Source: Pogostemon cablin
Lineage: Eukaryota; Streptophyta; Magnoliopsida; Lamiales; Lamiaceae
NCBI GenBank assembly: GCA_023678885.1
Contig: JAHCLQ010000799.1
Location: forward strand, 26,779-90,778
Length of the DNA stretch: 64,000 bases
Direction of reading: 5' to 3'
Position numbers and translations under genes: made by a program. Below the pieces are notes generated by a model, which had not been told where the DNA came from, made no database searches, and saw nothing but the letters and a program-made list of their open reading frames with translations. Positions 35,781 through 49,250 of the stretch are shown here, in pieces; the first letter of the stretch is position 1; each line of letters starts with the position of its first letter.

Positions 35781-35793
35781 GGCTCTGATACCA
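35781..35793 (-). other. Element D primer binding site, tRNA-iMet
   Basis: Element-sense TGGTATCAGAGCC. The adjoining LTR end reads GTGACT instead of GTGACA. Confidence 0.9.
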
Positions 35794-35800
35794 AGAAAGT

Positions 35801-38369
35801 AGTCACGCCCCAACCCGCAGGCGGAACGCGACAACCGCCACGTTAACCATAAATTTCGTGAAATGGGTGCACTCCACTCCACAAAGTTTATAGAAAACGT
35901 AAGGCTTGCTATCAAGTACCTGTAGAATTGAACAACTGATAACTACGGGTACAACCCAAGGACATCATTATATAAAGTATCAACAAGGATTTACAAAGGT
36001 ATAAAATACCACGATGTAACTTAGTTTGAAGAAAATATACATGAGCGATATAACATCGCGAAAGTACAAAAAGAACATCAAGGGGGATCACAAAATATAA
36101 AATATACAATCTCGCCAATGGATCCGTCAATTTACATAAAAGAGAAAGTACCCAAAACCCCGATCGAATGATGAGCAAACGATAGGCAAACCTCCAACCA
36201 AAACGATATCAACAGCCTGAAAAGGAAGGAAATGATGGGGGTGAGCAAAACCACTAGCTCAGTGAGGTGATAAGCCGGTCACCCCAACCCTTATACGAAG
36301 CATGTACTCCCGTTCGCGGTTCATAACATAAAATCCAATATTTCGTTCCACATCAATTATTATGTTTACTTAATATACAACTTAACAAAAATACAACCTA
36401 TGAATGCATTTACAAATACACAATTAGTTCAAACAAGATGATAACACATGAAAGACGCGTGGGTAGCCAATATCCTCCTCAAACTGATCTCTCCGTCGAG
36501 AGTCAGTCCGAGCCCGTCACCGTTACTCTAGATAAAATGCACATTAATGTTCTTTCTCAACATGCCAAATGCTAAAATTCACAATTCAATATCGATGTGA
36601 ATACTTGAAATGAAAATATATAAACATATATGACATGCATGTCCACACCGGTGACGTTGGCTGAGCCTACAATAGACTGATTCATCTAACGATCACCTTC
36701 CAAAGTATGAGTATTTGGCAAATGGACAGGTGCCCCGTTAGATCTAACTCACCCGGGTTTGCCAAGCCATGGGCAACTTGTTTGTCACTCTAACTCACCC
36801 GAACCGCGATAATTCGGGCTACTTAATCAATGTCGCTCCAACTCACCCGAACCGTGACCAATTCGGGCTACTTAACCTTGGTACCAGGTATACATATGCA
36901 TCATGAGATAAATAACAACTCAAGTCATAGTCTTAATTGGCACACAAGTCACAAGAATAACCAGAAATCAATCTGCAAATAATTCGCAATAAAGGCTATC
37001 AGATATCGAGCCGGCAAGGCTCTTCAACATAAGTTAAAATCAACAATACCCATATAAAATAATATAAGATAATCAATGGACCATCTTAGGCCAATCAGGC
37101 TCTAACTAGAACAATTGAGCCAATCAGACTCTTTACCACATAACATATTACCAAAATAATTTTGTTATCAATTAACTAAAAATAAAATGAATGCAAATTT
37201 AACGAGGGTCCACACTTCCCACAAGAGAAGGCGTTCCCGAATTATCAACTCACAAGGAAGTGATTAACTCTCTCCGGAGTCTGAAGTAGGTCCTTTGCCC
37301 TTCGTCGATGGTTCTTTACCTAGAAAGGAGATGAGCAATTAAAGACAAATCAAATATAACTAACTATTAGCAGTAACATCGTCTTTCATTGTCAAAAAAA
37401 ATCTTAATCGAGCTTGAGCGAGTCGATATTAAATAAGAACAGTCCGTATCTCCTCAACATCATCTCCCAATCTCACATAACCCGTTTCAGATCATTTCTT
37501 AAACAAAACGAAAGGAAATAAATTTGAATTCGACATAAATATTCTGAAATTTTCCAGCTAGCGGCAGTTTACAAGAAAAATCATAACTAATTGTAGAAAG
37601 ATCGAATTAAGGAGTTTCAAGTGGCTACAGAAAGCTAACAAGTTCAGCTACATACAGAAATTGAGTTTGTAAACTTCTGAGGTCAGTAGCTATGTCAGAA
37701 TCAGTTCGAACAGCAGCTGCGAATTGCCTAGCAGCAGTTTACGAGAAAAATCATAACTAATTGTAGAAAAATCGGATGGAGGCGTTTCAGGTGGTTACGG
37801 AAAGCTAACAAGTTCAGCTACGTATAGAAATTGAGTTTACAAATTTCAGAGATCAATAGCTATGTCGAAAGTAGTTCGAACAGTAGCTACGAATTTCCTC
37901 ATATAAGGAAGAAAACCCAACAAAATCACAAAATCTTGGAGAAAGGAAGCTTAATTAACCTATTACTTACCTCAAAACAACTTAGAAACCACCTAGGATG
38001 AGGGTTGTAAGGGAGAATTTGATCAACAAGGGTTTCTCCTCTTCACTCTCTTCTTTCCCCTCTTTTGTTCTTCTCACTTTTCTTCTCCCGTACTCTTCTT
38101 TCTTTCTTTTCTTTTTTTTATATGTGTTGAGGCTATTAGAATGGGCTGGGCTTATTTCCATGTTATGCCATTTAAGTGGGCTGGACTTGGGCCAAATAAA
38201 TAAATAAATAGGTTTTGGGCTCTAAAAACAAATCTAGGTCAACTTGGGCCAAAAATAAATAAATAGGTTTTGGGCTTTAAAAATAAATCTAGGTCAACTT
38301 GGGCCAAAAATAAATAAATAGGTTTTGGGCTTTCTAAAAAAAATAATCTAGTTAGGCTAAGATATTATA
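35801..38369 (-). repeat. D/A hybrid LTR (acts as element D 5' LTR)
   Basis: 2569 bp. From 35801 to about 37812 it follows D's 3' LTR haplotype (CATCATGAGATAAATAAC; GGTTACGG and TAACAAG near 37795-37815). From about 37945 to the end it follows element A: AAAATCTTGG, CTTAGAAACC, an 8-T run and TTAAAAATAAATC. It ends GATATTATA and is followed directly by satellite. Best explained by recombination between D's 5' LTR and the rest of A's interrupted 5' LTR. Confidence 0.8.
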
Positions 38370-38795
38370 TATAATGCATGATAGATTCGACGTCTAAGAC
38401 TCATTATCACTTCGTTTAGTCGAATCATTGAATAAAAACTCATTTCTTTATGAGTTAAGAAAGGATAAACAATGTATAATGCATGATAGATTCGACGTTT
38501 TAAGATTCATTATCTCTTTTTTTAATCGAATCATTAAATAAAGAACTCGTTTCTTTATGAGTTAAGAAAAGATAAACAACATAAATTGCATGATAGATTT
38601 GACGTTTGAAGACTTATTATCTCTTTATTTAATCGAATCATTGAATAAAGAACTCGTTTCCTTATGAGTTAAATAAGGATAAACGATATATAATGCATGA
38701 TTGATTCGACGTAAGAAGACTTATTATATCTTCGTTTAATCGAATCAATGAATAAAGAACTCGTTTCCTTATGAGTTAAGAAAGGATAAACAACA

Positions 38796-41569
38796 TATAA
38801 TGCATGATAGATTCGACGTCTAAAGACTATTTATCACTATGTTTATACGAATCATTGAATAAAAACTCCTTTCCTTATGAGTTAAGAAAGGATAAACAAT
38901 ATACAATGCATGATAGATTCGACGTCTAAAGAGTCATTATCTCTTTGTTTAATCGAATCATTGAATAAAAAACTCATTTCTTTATGAGTTAAGAAAAGAT
39001 AAACAACATATAATGCATGATAGATTCGACGTTTAAAGACTTATTATCTCTTCGTTTAATCGAATCATTGAATAAAGAACTCGTTTCTTTATGAGTTAAG
39101 AAAGGATAAACAACATATATTGCATGATAGATTCGATGTCTAAAGACTCATTATCTATTCGTTTAAACGAATCATTGAATAAAGAACATGTTCCCTTATG
39201 AGTTAAGAAAGGATAAACAACATATAATGCATGATAGATTCGACGTTAGAAGACTTATTATCTCTTTGTTTAATCGAATCATTGAATAAAGAACTCGTTT
39301 CCTTATGAGTTTAGAAAGGATAAACAACATATAATGCATGATAGATTCGACGTCTAAAGACTCATTATCACTTCGTTTAATCGAATTATTGAATAAAGAA
39401 CTCATTTCTTTATGAGTTAAGAAAAATAAATAACACGTAATGCATGATAGATTCGACGTTTAAAGACTTATTATCTCTTCACTTAATTGAAATATTGAAT
39501 AAAGAACTCATTTCCTTATGAGTTAAGAAAGGATAAACAACATATAATACAAGATAGATTCGACGTCTAAAGACTCATTATCACTTTGTTTAAACGAATC
39601 ATTGAATAAAAAACTCCTTTCCTTATGAGTTAAGAAAGGATAAACAATATATAATGCATGATAGATTCGACGTCTAAAGAGTCATTATCTCTTTGTTTAA
39701 TCGAATCATTGAATAAAAAACTTATTTCTTTATGAGTTAAGATAAGAAAACAACATATAATGCATGATAGATTCGATGTTCAAAGACTTATTATCTCTTC
39801 GCTTAATCGAATCATTGAATAAAAAACTCGTTTCTTTATGAGTTAAGAAAGGATAAACAACATATAATACATGATAGATTCGATGTCTAAAGACTCATTA
39901 TCTATTCGTTTAATCGAATCATTGAATAAAGAACATGTTTCCTTAAGAGTTAAGAAATGATAAACAACATATAATGCATGATAGATTCGACGTAAGAAGA
40001 CTTATTATCTCTTCGTTTAATCGAATCAATGAATAAAGAACTCGTTTCATTATGAGTTAAGAAATGATAAACAACATATAATGCATGATAGATTCAACGT
40101 CTAAGACTCATTATCACTTCGTTTAGTCGAATCATTGAATAAAAACTCATTTCTTTATGAGTTAAGAAAGGATAAACAATGTATAATGCATGATAGATTC
40201 GACGTTTTAAGATTCATTATCTCTTTTTTTAATCGAATCATTAAATAAAGAACTCGTTTCTTTATGAGTTAAGAAAAGATAAACAACATAAATTGCATGA
40301 TAGATTCGACGTTTGAAGACTTATTATCTCTTTATTTAATCGAATCATTGAATAAAGAACTTGTTTCCTTATGAGTTAAATAAGGATAAACGATATATAA
40401 TGCATGATTGATTCGACGTAAGAAGACTTATTATATCTTCGTTTAATCGAATCAATGAATAAAGAACTCGTATCCTTATGAGTTAAGAAAGGATAAACAA
40501 CATATAATGCATGATAGATTCGACGTTAGAAGACTTATTATCTCTTTGTTTAATCGAATCATTGAATAAAGAACTCGTTTCCTTATGAGTTAAGAAAGGA
40601 TAAACAACATATAATGCATGATAGATTCGACGTCTAAAGACTCATTATCACTTCGTTTAATCGAATCATTGAATAAAGAACTCATTTCTTTATGAGTTAA
40701 GAAAAATAAACAACATGTAATGCATGATAGATTCGACGTTTAAAGACTTATTATATCTTCACTTAATCGAATCATTGAATAAAGAACTCATTTCCTTATG
40801 AGTAAAGAAAGGATAAACAACATATAATACAAGATAGATTCGACGTCTAAAGACTCATTATCACTTTGTTTAAACGAATCATTGAATAAAAAACTCCTTT
40901 CCTTATGAGTTAAGAAAGGATAAACAATATATAATGCATGATAGATTCGACGTCTAAAGAGTCATTATCTCTTTGTTTAATCGAATCATTGAATAAAAAA
41001 CTTATTTCTTTATGAGTTAAGATAAGAAAACAACATATAATGCATGATAGATTCGACGTTCAAAGACTTATTATCTCTTCGCTTAATCGAATCATTGAAT
41101 AAAGAACTCGTTTCTTTATGAGTTAAGAAAGGATAAACAACATATAATACATGATAGATTCGATGTCTAAAGACTCATTATCTCTTCGTTTAATCGAATC
41201 ATTGAATAAAGAACATGTTTCCTTAAGAGTTAAGAAAGGATAAACAACATATAATGCATGATAGATTCGACGTAAGAAGACTTATTATCTCTTCGTTTAA
41301 TCGAATTATTGAATAAAGAAATCGTTTGTTTATGAGTTAAGAAAAGATAAACAACATAAATTGCATGATAGATTCGACGTTTGAAGACTTATTATCTCTT
41401 TATTTAATCGAATCATTAATAAAGAACTCGTTTCCTTATGAGTTAAATAAGGATAAACGATATATAATGCATGATTGATTCGACGTAAGAAGACTTATTA
41501 TATCTTCGTTTAATCGAATCAATGAATAAAGAACTCGTTTCCTTATGAGTTAAGAAAGGATAAACAACA
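38796..41569. repeat. Satellite HOR, 26-monomer unit, copy 1 (2774 bp)
   Basis: Starts at the type-1 monomer (CTAAAGACTATTTATCACTA). Order of types: 1-16, then 5-12, 15, 16. The next 2773 bp repeat the same order with very few differences. Confidence 0.85.
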
Positions 41570-44342
41570 TATAATGCATGATAGATTCGACGTCTAAAGA
41601 CTATTTATCACTATGTTTATACGAATCATTGAATAAAAACTCCTTTCCTTATGAGTTAAGAAAGGATAAACAATATACAATGCATGATAGATTCGACGTC
41701 TAAAGAGTCATTATCTCTTTGTTTAATCGAATCATTGAATAAAAAACTCATTTCTTTATGAGTTAAGAAAAGATAAACAACATATAATGCATGATAGATT
41801 CGACGTTTAAAGACTTATTATCTCTTCGTTTAATCGAATCATTGAATAAAGAACTCGTTTCTTTATGAGTTAAGAAAGGATAAACAACATATATTGCATG
41901 ATAGATTCGATGTCTAAAGACTCATTATCTATTCGTTTAAACGAATCATTGAATAAAGAACATGTTCCCTTATGAGTTAAGAAAGGATAAACAACATATA
42001 ATGCATGATAGATTCGACGTTAGAAGACTTATTATCTCTTTGTTTAATCGAATCATTGAATAAAGAACTCGTTTCCTTATGAGTTTAGAAAGGATAAACA
42101 ACATATAATGCATGATAGATTCGACGTCTAAAGACTCATTATCACTTCGTTTAATCGAATTATTGAATAAAGAACTCATTTCTTTATGAGTTAAGAAAAA
42201 TAAATAACATGTAATGCATGATAGATTCGACGTTTAAAGACTTATTATCTCTTCACTTAATTGAAATATTGAATAAAGAACTCATTTCCTTATGAGTTAA
42301 GAAAGGATAAACAACATATAATACAAGATAGATTCGACGTCTAAAGACTCATTATCACTTTGTTTAAACGAATCATTGAATAAAAAACTCCTTTCCTTAT
42401 GAGTTAAGAAAGGATAAACAATATATAATGCATGATAGATTCGACGTCTAAAGAGTCATTATCTCTTTGTTTAATCGAATCATTGAATAAAAAACTTATT
42501 TCTTTATGAGTTAAGATAAGAAAACAACATATAATGCATCATAGATTCGATGTTCAAAGACTTATTATCTCTTCGCTTAATCGAATCATTGAATAAAAAA
42601 CTCGTTTCTTTATGAGTTAAGAAAGGATAAACAACATATAATACATGATAGATTCGATGTCTAAAGACTCATTATCTATTCGTTTAATCGAATCATTGAA
42701 TAAAGAACATGTTTCCTTAAGAGTTAAGAAATGATAAACAACATATAATGCATGATAGATTCGACGTAAGAAGACTTATTATCTCTTCGTTTAATCGAAT
42801 CAATGAATAAAGAACTCTTTCATTATGAGTTAAGAAATGATAAACAACATATAATGCATGATAGATTCAACGTCTAAGACTCATTATCACTTCGTTTAGT
42901 CGAATCATTGAATAAAAACTCATTTCTTTATGAGTTAAGAAAGGATAAACAATGTATAATGCATGATAGATTCGACGTTTTAAGATTCATTATCTCTTTT
43001 TTTAATCGAATCATTAAATAAAGAACTCGTTTCTTTATGAGTTAAGAAAAGATAAACAACATAAATTGCATGATAGATTCGACGTTTGAAGACTTATTAT
43101 CTCTTTATTTAATCGAATCATTGAATAAAGAACTTGTTTCCTTATGAGTTAAATAAGGATAAACGATATATAATGCATGATTGATTCGACGTAAGAAGAC
43201 TTATTATATCTTCGTTTAATCGAATCAATGAATAAAGAACTCGTATCCTTATGAGTTAAGAAAGGATAAACAACATATAATGCATGATAGATTCGACGTT
43301 AGAAGACTTATTATCTCTTTGTTTAATCGAATCATTGAATAAAGAACTCGTTTCCTTATGAGTTAAGAAAGGATAAACAACATATAATGCATGATAGATT
43401 CGACGTCTAAAGACTCATTATCACTTCGTTTAATCGAATCATTGAATAAAGAACTCATTTCTTTATGAGTTAAGAAAAATAAACAACATGTAATGCATGA
43501 TAGATTCGACGTTTAAAGACTTATTATATCTTCACTTAATCGAATCATTGAATAAAGAACTCATTTCCTTATGAGTAAAGAAAGGATAAACAACATATAA
43601 TACAAGATAGATTCGACGTCTAAAGACTCATTATCACTTTGTTTAAACGAATCATTGAATAAAAAACTCCTTTCCTTATGAGTTAAGAAAGGATAAACAA
43701 TATATAATGCATGATAGATTCGACGTCTAAAGAGTCATTATCTCTTTGTTTAATCGAATCATTGAATAAAAAACTTATTTCTTTATGAGTTAAGATAAGA
43801 AAACAACATATAATGCATGATAGATTCGACGTTCAAAGACTTATTATCTCTTCGCTTAATCGAATCATTGAATAAAGAACTCGTTTCTTTATGAGTTAAG
43901 AAAGGATAAACAACATATAATACATGATAGATTCGATGTCTAAAGACTCATTATCTCTTCGTTTAATCGAATCATTGAATAAAGAACATGTTTCCTTAAG
44001 AGTTAAGAAAGGATAAACAACATATAATGCATGATAGATTCGACGTAAGAAGACTTATTATCTCTTCGTTTAATCGAATTATTGAATAAAGAACTCGTTT
44101 GTTTATGAGTTAAGAAAAGATAAACAACATAAATTGCATGATAGATTTGACGTTTGAAGACTTATTATCTCTTTATTTAATCGAATCATTAATAAAGAAC
44201 TCGTTTTCTTATGAGTTAGATAAGGATAAACGACATATAATGCATGATTGATTCGACGTAAGAAGACTTGTTATATCTTCGTTTAATCGAATCAATGAAT
44301 AAAGAACTCGTTTTCTTATGAGTTAAGAAAGGATAAACAACA
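41570..44342. repeat. Satellite HOR, 26-monomer unit, copy 2 (2773 bp)
   Basis: Near-identical to 38796-41569, including rare variants such as a monomer with GTTTATACGAAT and the TTTAGAAAGG variant near 42085. Looks like a recent tandem duplication. Confidence 0.85.
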
Positions 44343-46584
44343 TATAATGCATGATAGATTCAACGTCTAAAGACTATTTATCACTATGTTTATACGAATC
44401 ATTGAATAAAAAACTCCTTTCCTTATGAGTTAAGAAAGGATAAACAATATACAATGCAAGATAGATTCGACGTCTAAAGAGTCATTTTCTCTTTGTTTAA
44501 TCGAATCATTGAATAAAAAACTCATTTCTTTATGAGTTAAGAAAAGATAAACAACATATAATGCATGATAGATTCGATGTTTAAAGACTTATTATCTCTT
44601 CGTTTAATCGAATCATTGAATAAAGAACTCGTTTCTTTATGAGTTAAGAAAGGATAAACAACATATATTGCATGATAGATTCGATGTCTAAAGACTCATT
44701 ATCTATTCGTTTAAACGAATCATTGAATAAAGAACATGTTTCCTTATGAGTTAAGAAAGGATAAACAACATATAATGCATGATAGATTCGACGTTAGAAG
44801 ACTTATTATCTCATTGTTTAATCGAATCATTGAATAAAGAACTCGTTTCCTTATGAGTTAAGAAAGGATAAACAACATATAATGCATGATAGATTCGACG
44901 TCTAAAGACTCATTATCACTTCGTTTAATCGAATCATTGAATAAAGAACTCATTTCTTTATGAGTTATGAAAAATAAACAACATGTAATGCATGATAGAT
45001 TCGACGTTTAAAGACTTATTATCTCTTCACTTAATCGAATCATTGAATAAAGAACTCATTTCCTTATGAGTTAAGAAAGGATAAACAACATATAATACAA
45101 GATAGATTCGACATCTAAAGGCTCATTATCACTTCGTTTAAACGAATCATTGAATAAAAAACTCCTTTCCTTATGAGTTAAGAAAGGATAAACAATATAT
45201 AATGCATGATAGATTCGACGTCTAAAGAGTCATTATCTCTTTGTTTAATCGAATCATTGAATAAAAAACTCATTTCTTTATGAGTTAAGAAAAGATAAAC
45301 AACATATAATGCATGATAGATTCACGTTTAAAGACTTATTATCTCTTCGTTTAATCGAATCATTGAATAAAGAACTCGTTTCTTTATGAGTTAAGAAAGG
45401 ATAAACAACATATATTGCATGATAGATTCGATGTCTAAAGACTCATTATCTATTCATTTAAACGAATCATTGAATAAAGAACATGTTTCCTTATGAGTTA
45501 ATAAAGGATAAACAACATATAATGCATGATAGATTCGACGTTAGAAGACTTATTATCTCTTTGTTTAATCGAATCATTGAATAAAGAACTCGTTTCCTTA
45601 TGAGTTAAGAAAGGATAAACAACATATAATGCATGATAGATTCGACGTCTAAAGACTCATTATCACTTCGTTTAATCGAATCATTGAATAAAGAACTCAT
45701 TTCTTTATGAGTTAAGAAAAATAAACAACATGTAATGCATGATAGATTCGACGTTTAAAGACTTATTATCTCTTCACTTAATCGAATCATTGAATAAAGA
45801 ACTCATTTACATATGAGTAAAGAAAGGATAAACAACATATAATACAAGATAGATTCGACGTCTAAAGACTCATTATCACTTCGTTTAAACGAATCATTGA
45901 ATAAAAAACTCCTTTCCTTATGAGTTAAGAAAGGATAAACAATATATAATGCATGATAGATTCGACGTCTAAAGAGTCATTATCTCTTTGTTTAATCGAA
46001 TCATTGAATAAAAAACTTATTTCTTTATGAGTTAAGATAAGAAAACAACATATAATGCATGATAGATTCGACGTTCAAAGACTTATTATCTCTTCGCTTA
46101 ATCGAATCATTGAATAAAGAACTCGTTTCTTTATGAGTTAAGAAAGGATAAACAACATATAATACATGATAGATTCGATGTCTAAAGACTCATTATCTCT
46201 TCGTTTAATCGAATCATTGAATAAAGAACATGTTTCCTTAAGAGTTAAGAAAGGATAAACAACATATAATGCATGATAGATTCGACGTAAGAAGACTTAT
46301 TATCTCTTCGTTTAATCGAATTATTGAATAAAGAACTCGTTTGTTTATGAGTTAAGAAAAGATAAACAACATAAATTGCATGATAGATTCGACGTTTGAA
46401 GACTTATTATCTCTTTATTTAATCGAATCATTAATAAAGAACTCGTTTTCTTATGAGTTAGATAAGGATAAACGACATATAATGCATGATTGATTCGACG
46501 TAAGAAGACTTGTTATATCTTCGTTTAATCGAATCAATGAATAAAGAACTCGTTTTCTTATGAGTTAAGAAAGGATAAACAACA
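44343..46584. repeat. Satellite HOR, 21-monomer variant unit
   Basis: Type-1 to type-1 distance of 2242 bp. Same monomer types as the neighbouring units, with several left out. Confidence 0.75.
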
Positions 46585-47544
46585 TATAATGCATGATAGA
46601 TTCAACGTCTAAAGACTATTTATCACTATGTTTATACGAATCATTGAATAAAAAACTCCTTTCCTTATGAGTTAAGAAAGGATAAACAATATACAATGCA
46701 AGATAGATTCGACGTCTAAAGAGTCATTTTCTCTTTGTTTAATCGAATCATTGAATAAAAAACTCATTTCTTTATGAGTTAAGAAAAGATAAACAACATA
46801 TAATGCATGATAGATTCGACGTTTAAAGACTTATTATCTCTTCGTTTAATCGAATCATTGAATAAAGAACTCGTTTCTTTATGAGTTAAGAAAGGATAAA
46901 CAACATATATTGCATGATAGATTCGATGTCTAAAGACTCATTATCTCTTCGTTTAATCGAATCATTGAATAAAGAACATGTTTCCTTAAGAGTTAAGAAA
47001 GGATAAACAACATATAATGCATGATAGATTCGACGTAAGAAGACTTATTATCTCTTCGTTTAATCGAATCAATGAATAAAGAACTCTTTTATTATGAGTT
47101 AAGAAATGATAAACAACATATAATGCATGATAGATTCGACGTCTAAGACTCATTATGACTTCGTTTAGTCGAATCATTGAATAAAAACTCATTTCTTTAT
47201 GAGTTAAGAAAGGATAAACAATGTATAATGCATGATAGATTCGACGTTTTAAGATTCATTATCTCTTTTTTTAATCAAATCATTAAATAAATAACTCGTT
47301 TCTTTATAAGTTAAGTAAAGATAAACAACATAAGTTGCATGATAGATTCGACGTTTGAAGACTTATTATCTCTTTATTTAATCGAATCATTGAATAAAGA
47401 ACTCGTTTCCTTATGAGATAAATAAGGATAAACGATATATAATGCATGATTGATTCAACGTAAGAAGACTTATTATATCTTCGTTTAATCGAATCAATGA
47501 ATAAAGAACTCGTTTCCTTATGAGTTAAGAAAGGATAAACAACA
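46585..47544. repeat. Satellite HOR, 9-monomer unit with chimeric monomer 4/11
   Basis: 960 bp. The monomer near 46911 starts like type 4 (ATATTGCATG) and ends like type 11 (CTCTTCGTTTAATCG, CCTTAAGAG). Types 5 to 10 are absent, which fits one exchange between monomers 4 and 11. Confidence 0.8.
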
Positions 47545-49250
47545 TATAATGCATGATAGATTCGACGTCTAAAGACTATTTATCACTATATTTATACGAA
47601 TCATTGAATAAAAAACTCCTTTCCTTATGAGTTAAGAAAGGATAAACAATATACAATGCATGATAGATTCGACGTCTAAAGAGTCATTATCTCTTTGTTT
47701 AATCGAATCATTGAATAAAAAACTCATTTCTTTATGAGTTAAGAAAAGATAAACAACATATAATGCATGATAGATTGACGTTTAAAGACTTATTATCTCT
47801 TCGTTTAATCGAATCATTGAATAAAGAACTCGTTTCTTTATGAGTTAAGAAAGGATAAACAACATATATTGCATGATAGATTCGATGTCTAAAGACTCAT
47901 TATCTATTCGTTTAAACGAATCATTGAATAAAGAACATGTTCCCTTATGAGTTAAGAAAGGATAAACAACATATAATGCATGATAGATTTGACGTTAGAA
48001 GACTTATTATCTCTTTGTTTAATCGAATCATTGAATAAAGAACTCGTTTCCTTATGAGTTTAGAAAGGATAAACAACATATAATGCATGATAGATTCGAC
48101 GTCTAAAGACTCATTATCACTTCGTTTAATCGAATCATTGAATAAAGAACTCATTTCTTTATGAGTTAAGAAAAATTAATAACATGTAATGCATGATAGA
48201 TTCGACGTTTAAAGACTTATTATCTCTTCACTTAATTGAAATATTGAATAAAGAACTCATTTCCTTATGAGTTAAGAAAGGATAAACAACATATAATACA
48301 AGATAGATTCGACGTCTAAAGACTCATTATCACTTCGTTTAAACGAATCATTGAATAAAAAACTCCTTTCCTTATGAGTTAAGAAAGGATAAACAATATA
48401 TAATGCATGATAGATTCGACGTCTAAAGAGTCATTATCTCTTTGTTTAATCGAATCATTGAATAAAAAACTTATTTCTTTATGAGTTAAGATAAGAAAAC
48501 AACATATAATGCATGATAGATTCGACGTTCAAAGACTTATTATCTCTTCGCTTAATCGAATCATTGAATAAAAAACTCGTTTCTTTATGAGTTAAGAAAG
48601 GATAAACAACATATAATACATGATAGATTCGATGTCTAAAGACTCATTATCTATTCGTTTAATCGAATCATTGAATAAAGAACATGTTTCCTTAAGAGTT
48701 AAGAAAGGATAAACAACATATAATGCATGACAGATTCGACGTAAGAAGACTTATTATCTCTTCGTTAAATTGAATCAATGAATAAAGAAATCTTTCATTA
48801 TGAGTTAAGAAATGATAAACAACATATAATGCATGATAGATTCGACGTTTAAGACTCATTATCACTTCGTTTAGTCGAATCATTGAATAAAAACTCACTT
48901 CTTTATGAGTTAAGAAAGGATAAACAATGTATAATGCATGATAGATTCGACGTTTTAAGATTCATTATCTCTTTTTTTAATCGAATCATTAAATAAAGAA
49001 CTCGTTTCTTTATGAGTTAAGAAAAGATAAACAACATAAATTGCATGATAGATTCGACGTTTGAAGACTTATTATCTCTTTATTTAATCGAATCATTGAA
49101 TAAAGAACTCGTTTCCTTATGAGTTAAATAAGGATAAACGACATATAATGCATGATTGATTCGACGTAAGAAGACTTATTATATCTTCGTTTAATCGAAT
49201 CAATGAATAAAGAACTCGTTTCCTTATGAGTTAAGAAAGGATAAACAACA
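47545..49250. repeat. Satellite HOR, 16-monomer unit (1706 bp)
   Basis: Complete series of monomer types 1 to 16, type-1 to type-1 distance 1706 bp. Confidence 0.75.

Larger units (their letters stand above)
7474..38369 (-). mobile_element. Element D: Ty3/gypsy chromovirus, coding-intact, interrupted by B
   Basis: Minus-strand element with its 3' LTR split by B (7474-9853 and 30467-30658), intact pol and gag, primer site at 35781-35793, and 5' LTR at 35801-38369. Its left flank is element A's LTR and its right flank is satellite, so no target duplication is present. The LTR haplotype (CATCATGAGATAAATAAC) is shared with element C. Apart from the insertion in its 3' LTR, its genes look functional. 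Confidence 0.9.

Noticed and set aside
39196..39405. 66-69 codon ORFs repeated through the satellite (also near 41970, 46986, 47945, 51261, 57103 and others)
   Set aside because: They span two monomers, recur at higher-order repeat spacing, and are lost when a monomer changes length. No coding signature beyond satellite periodicity.
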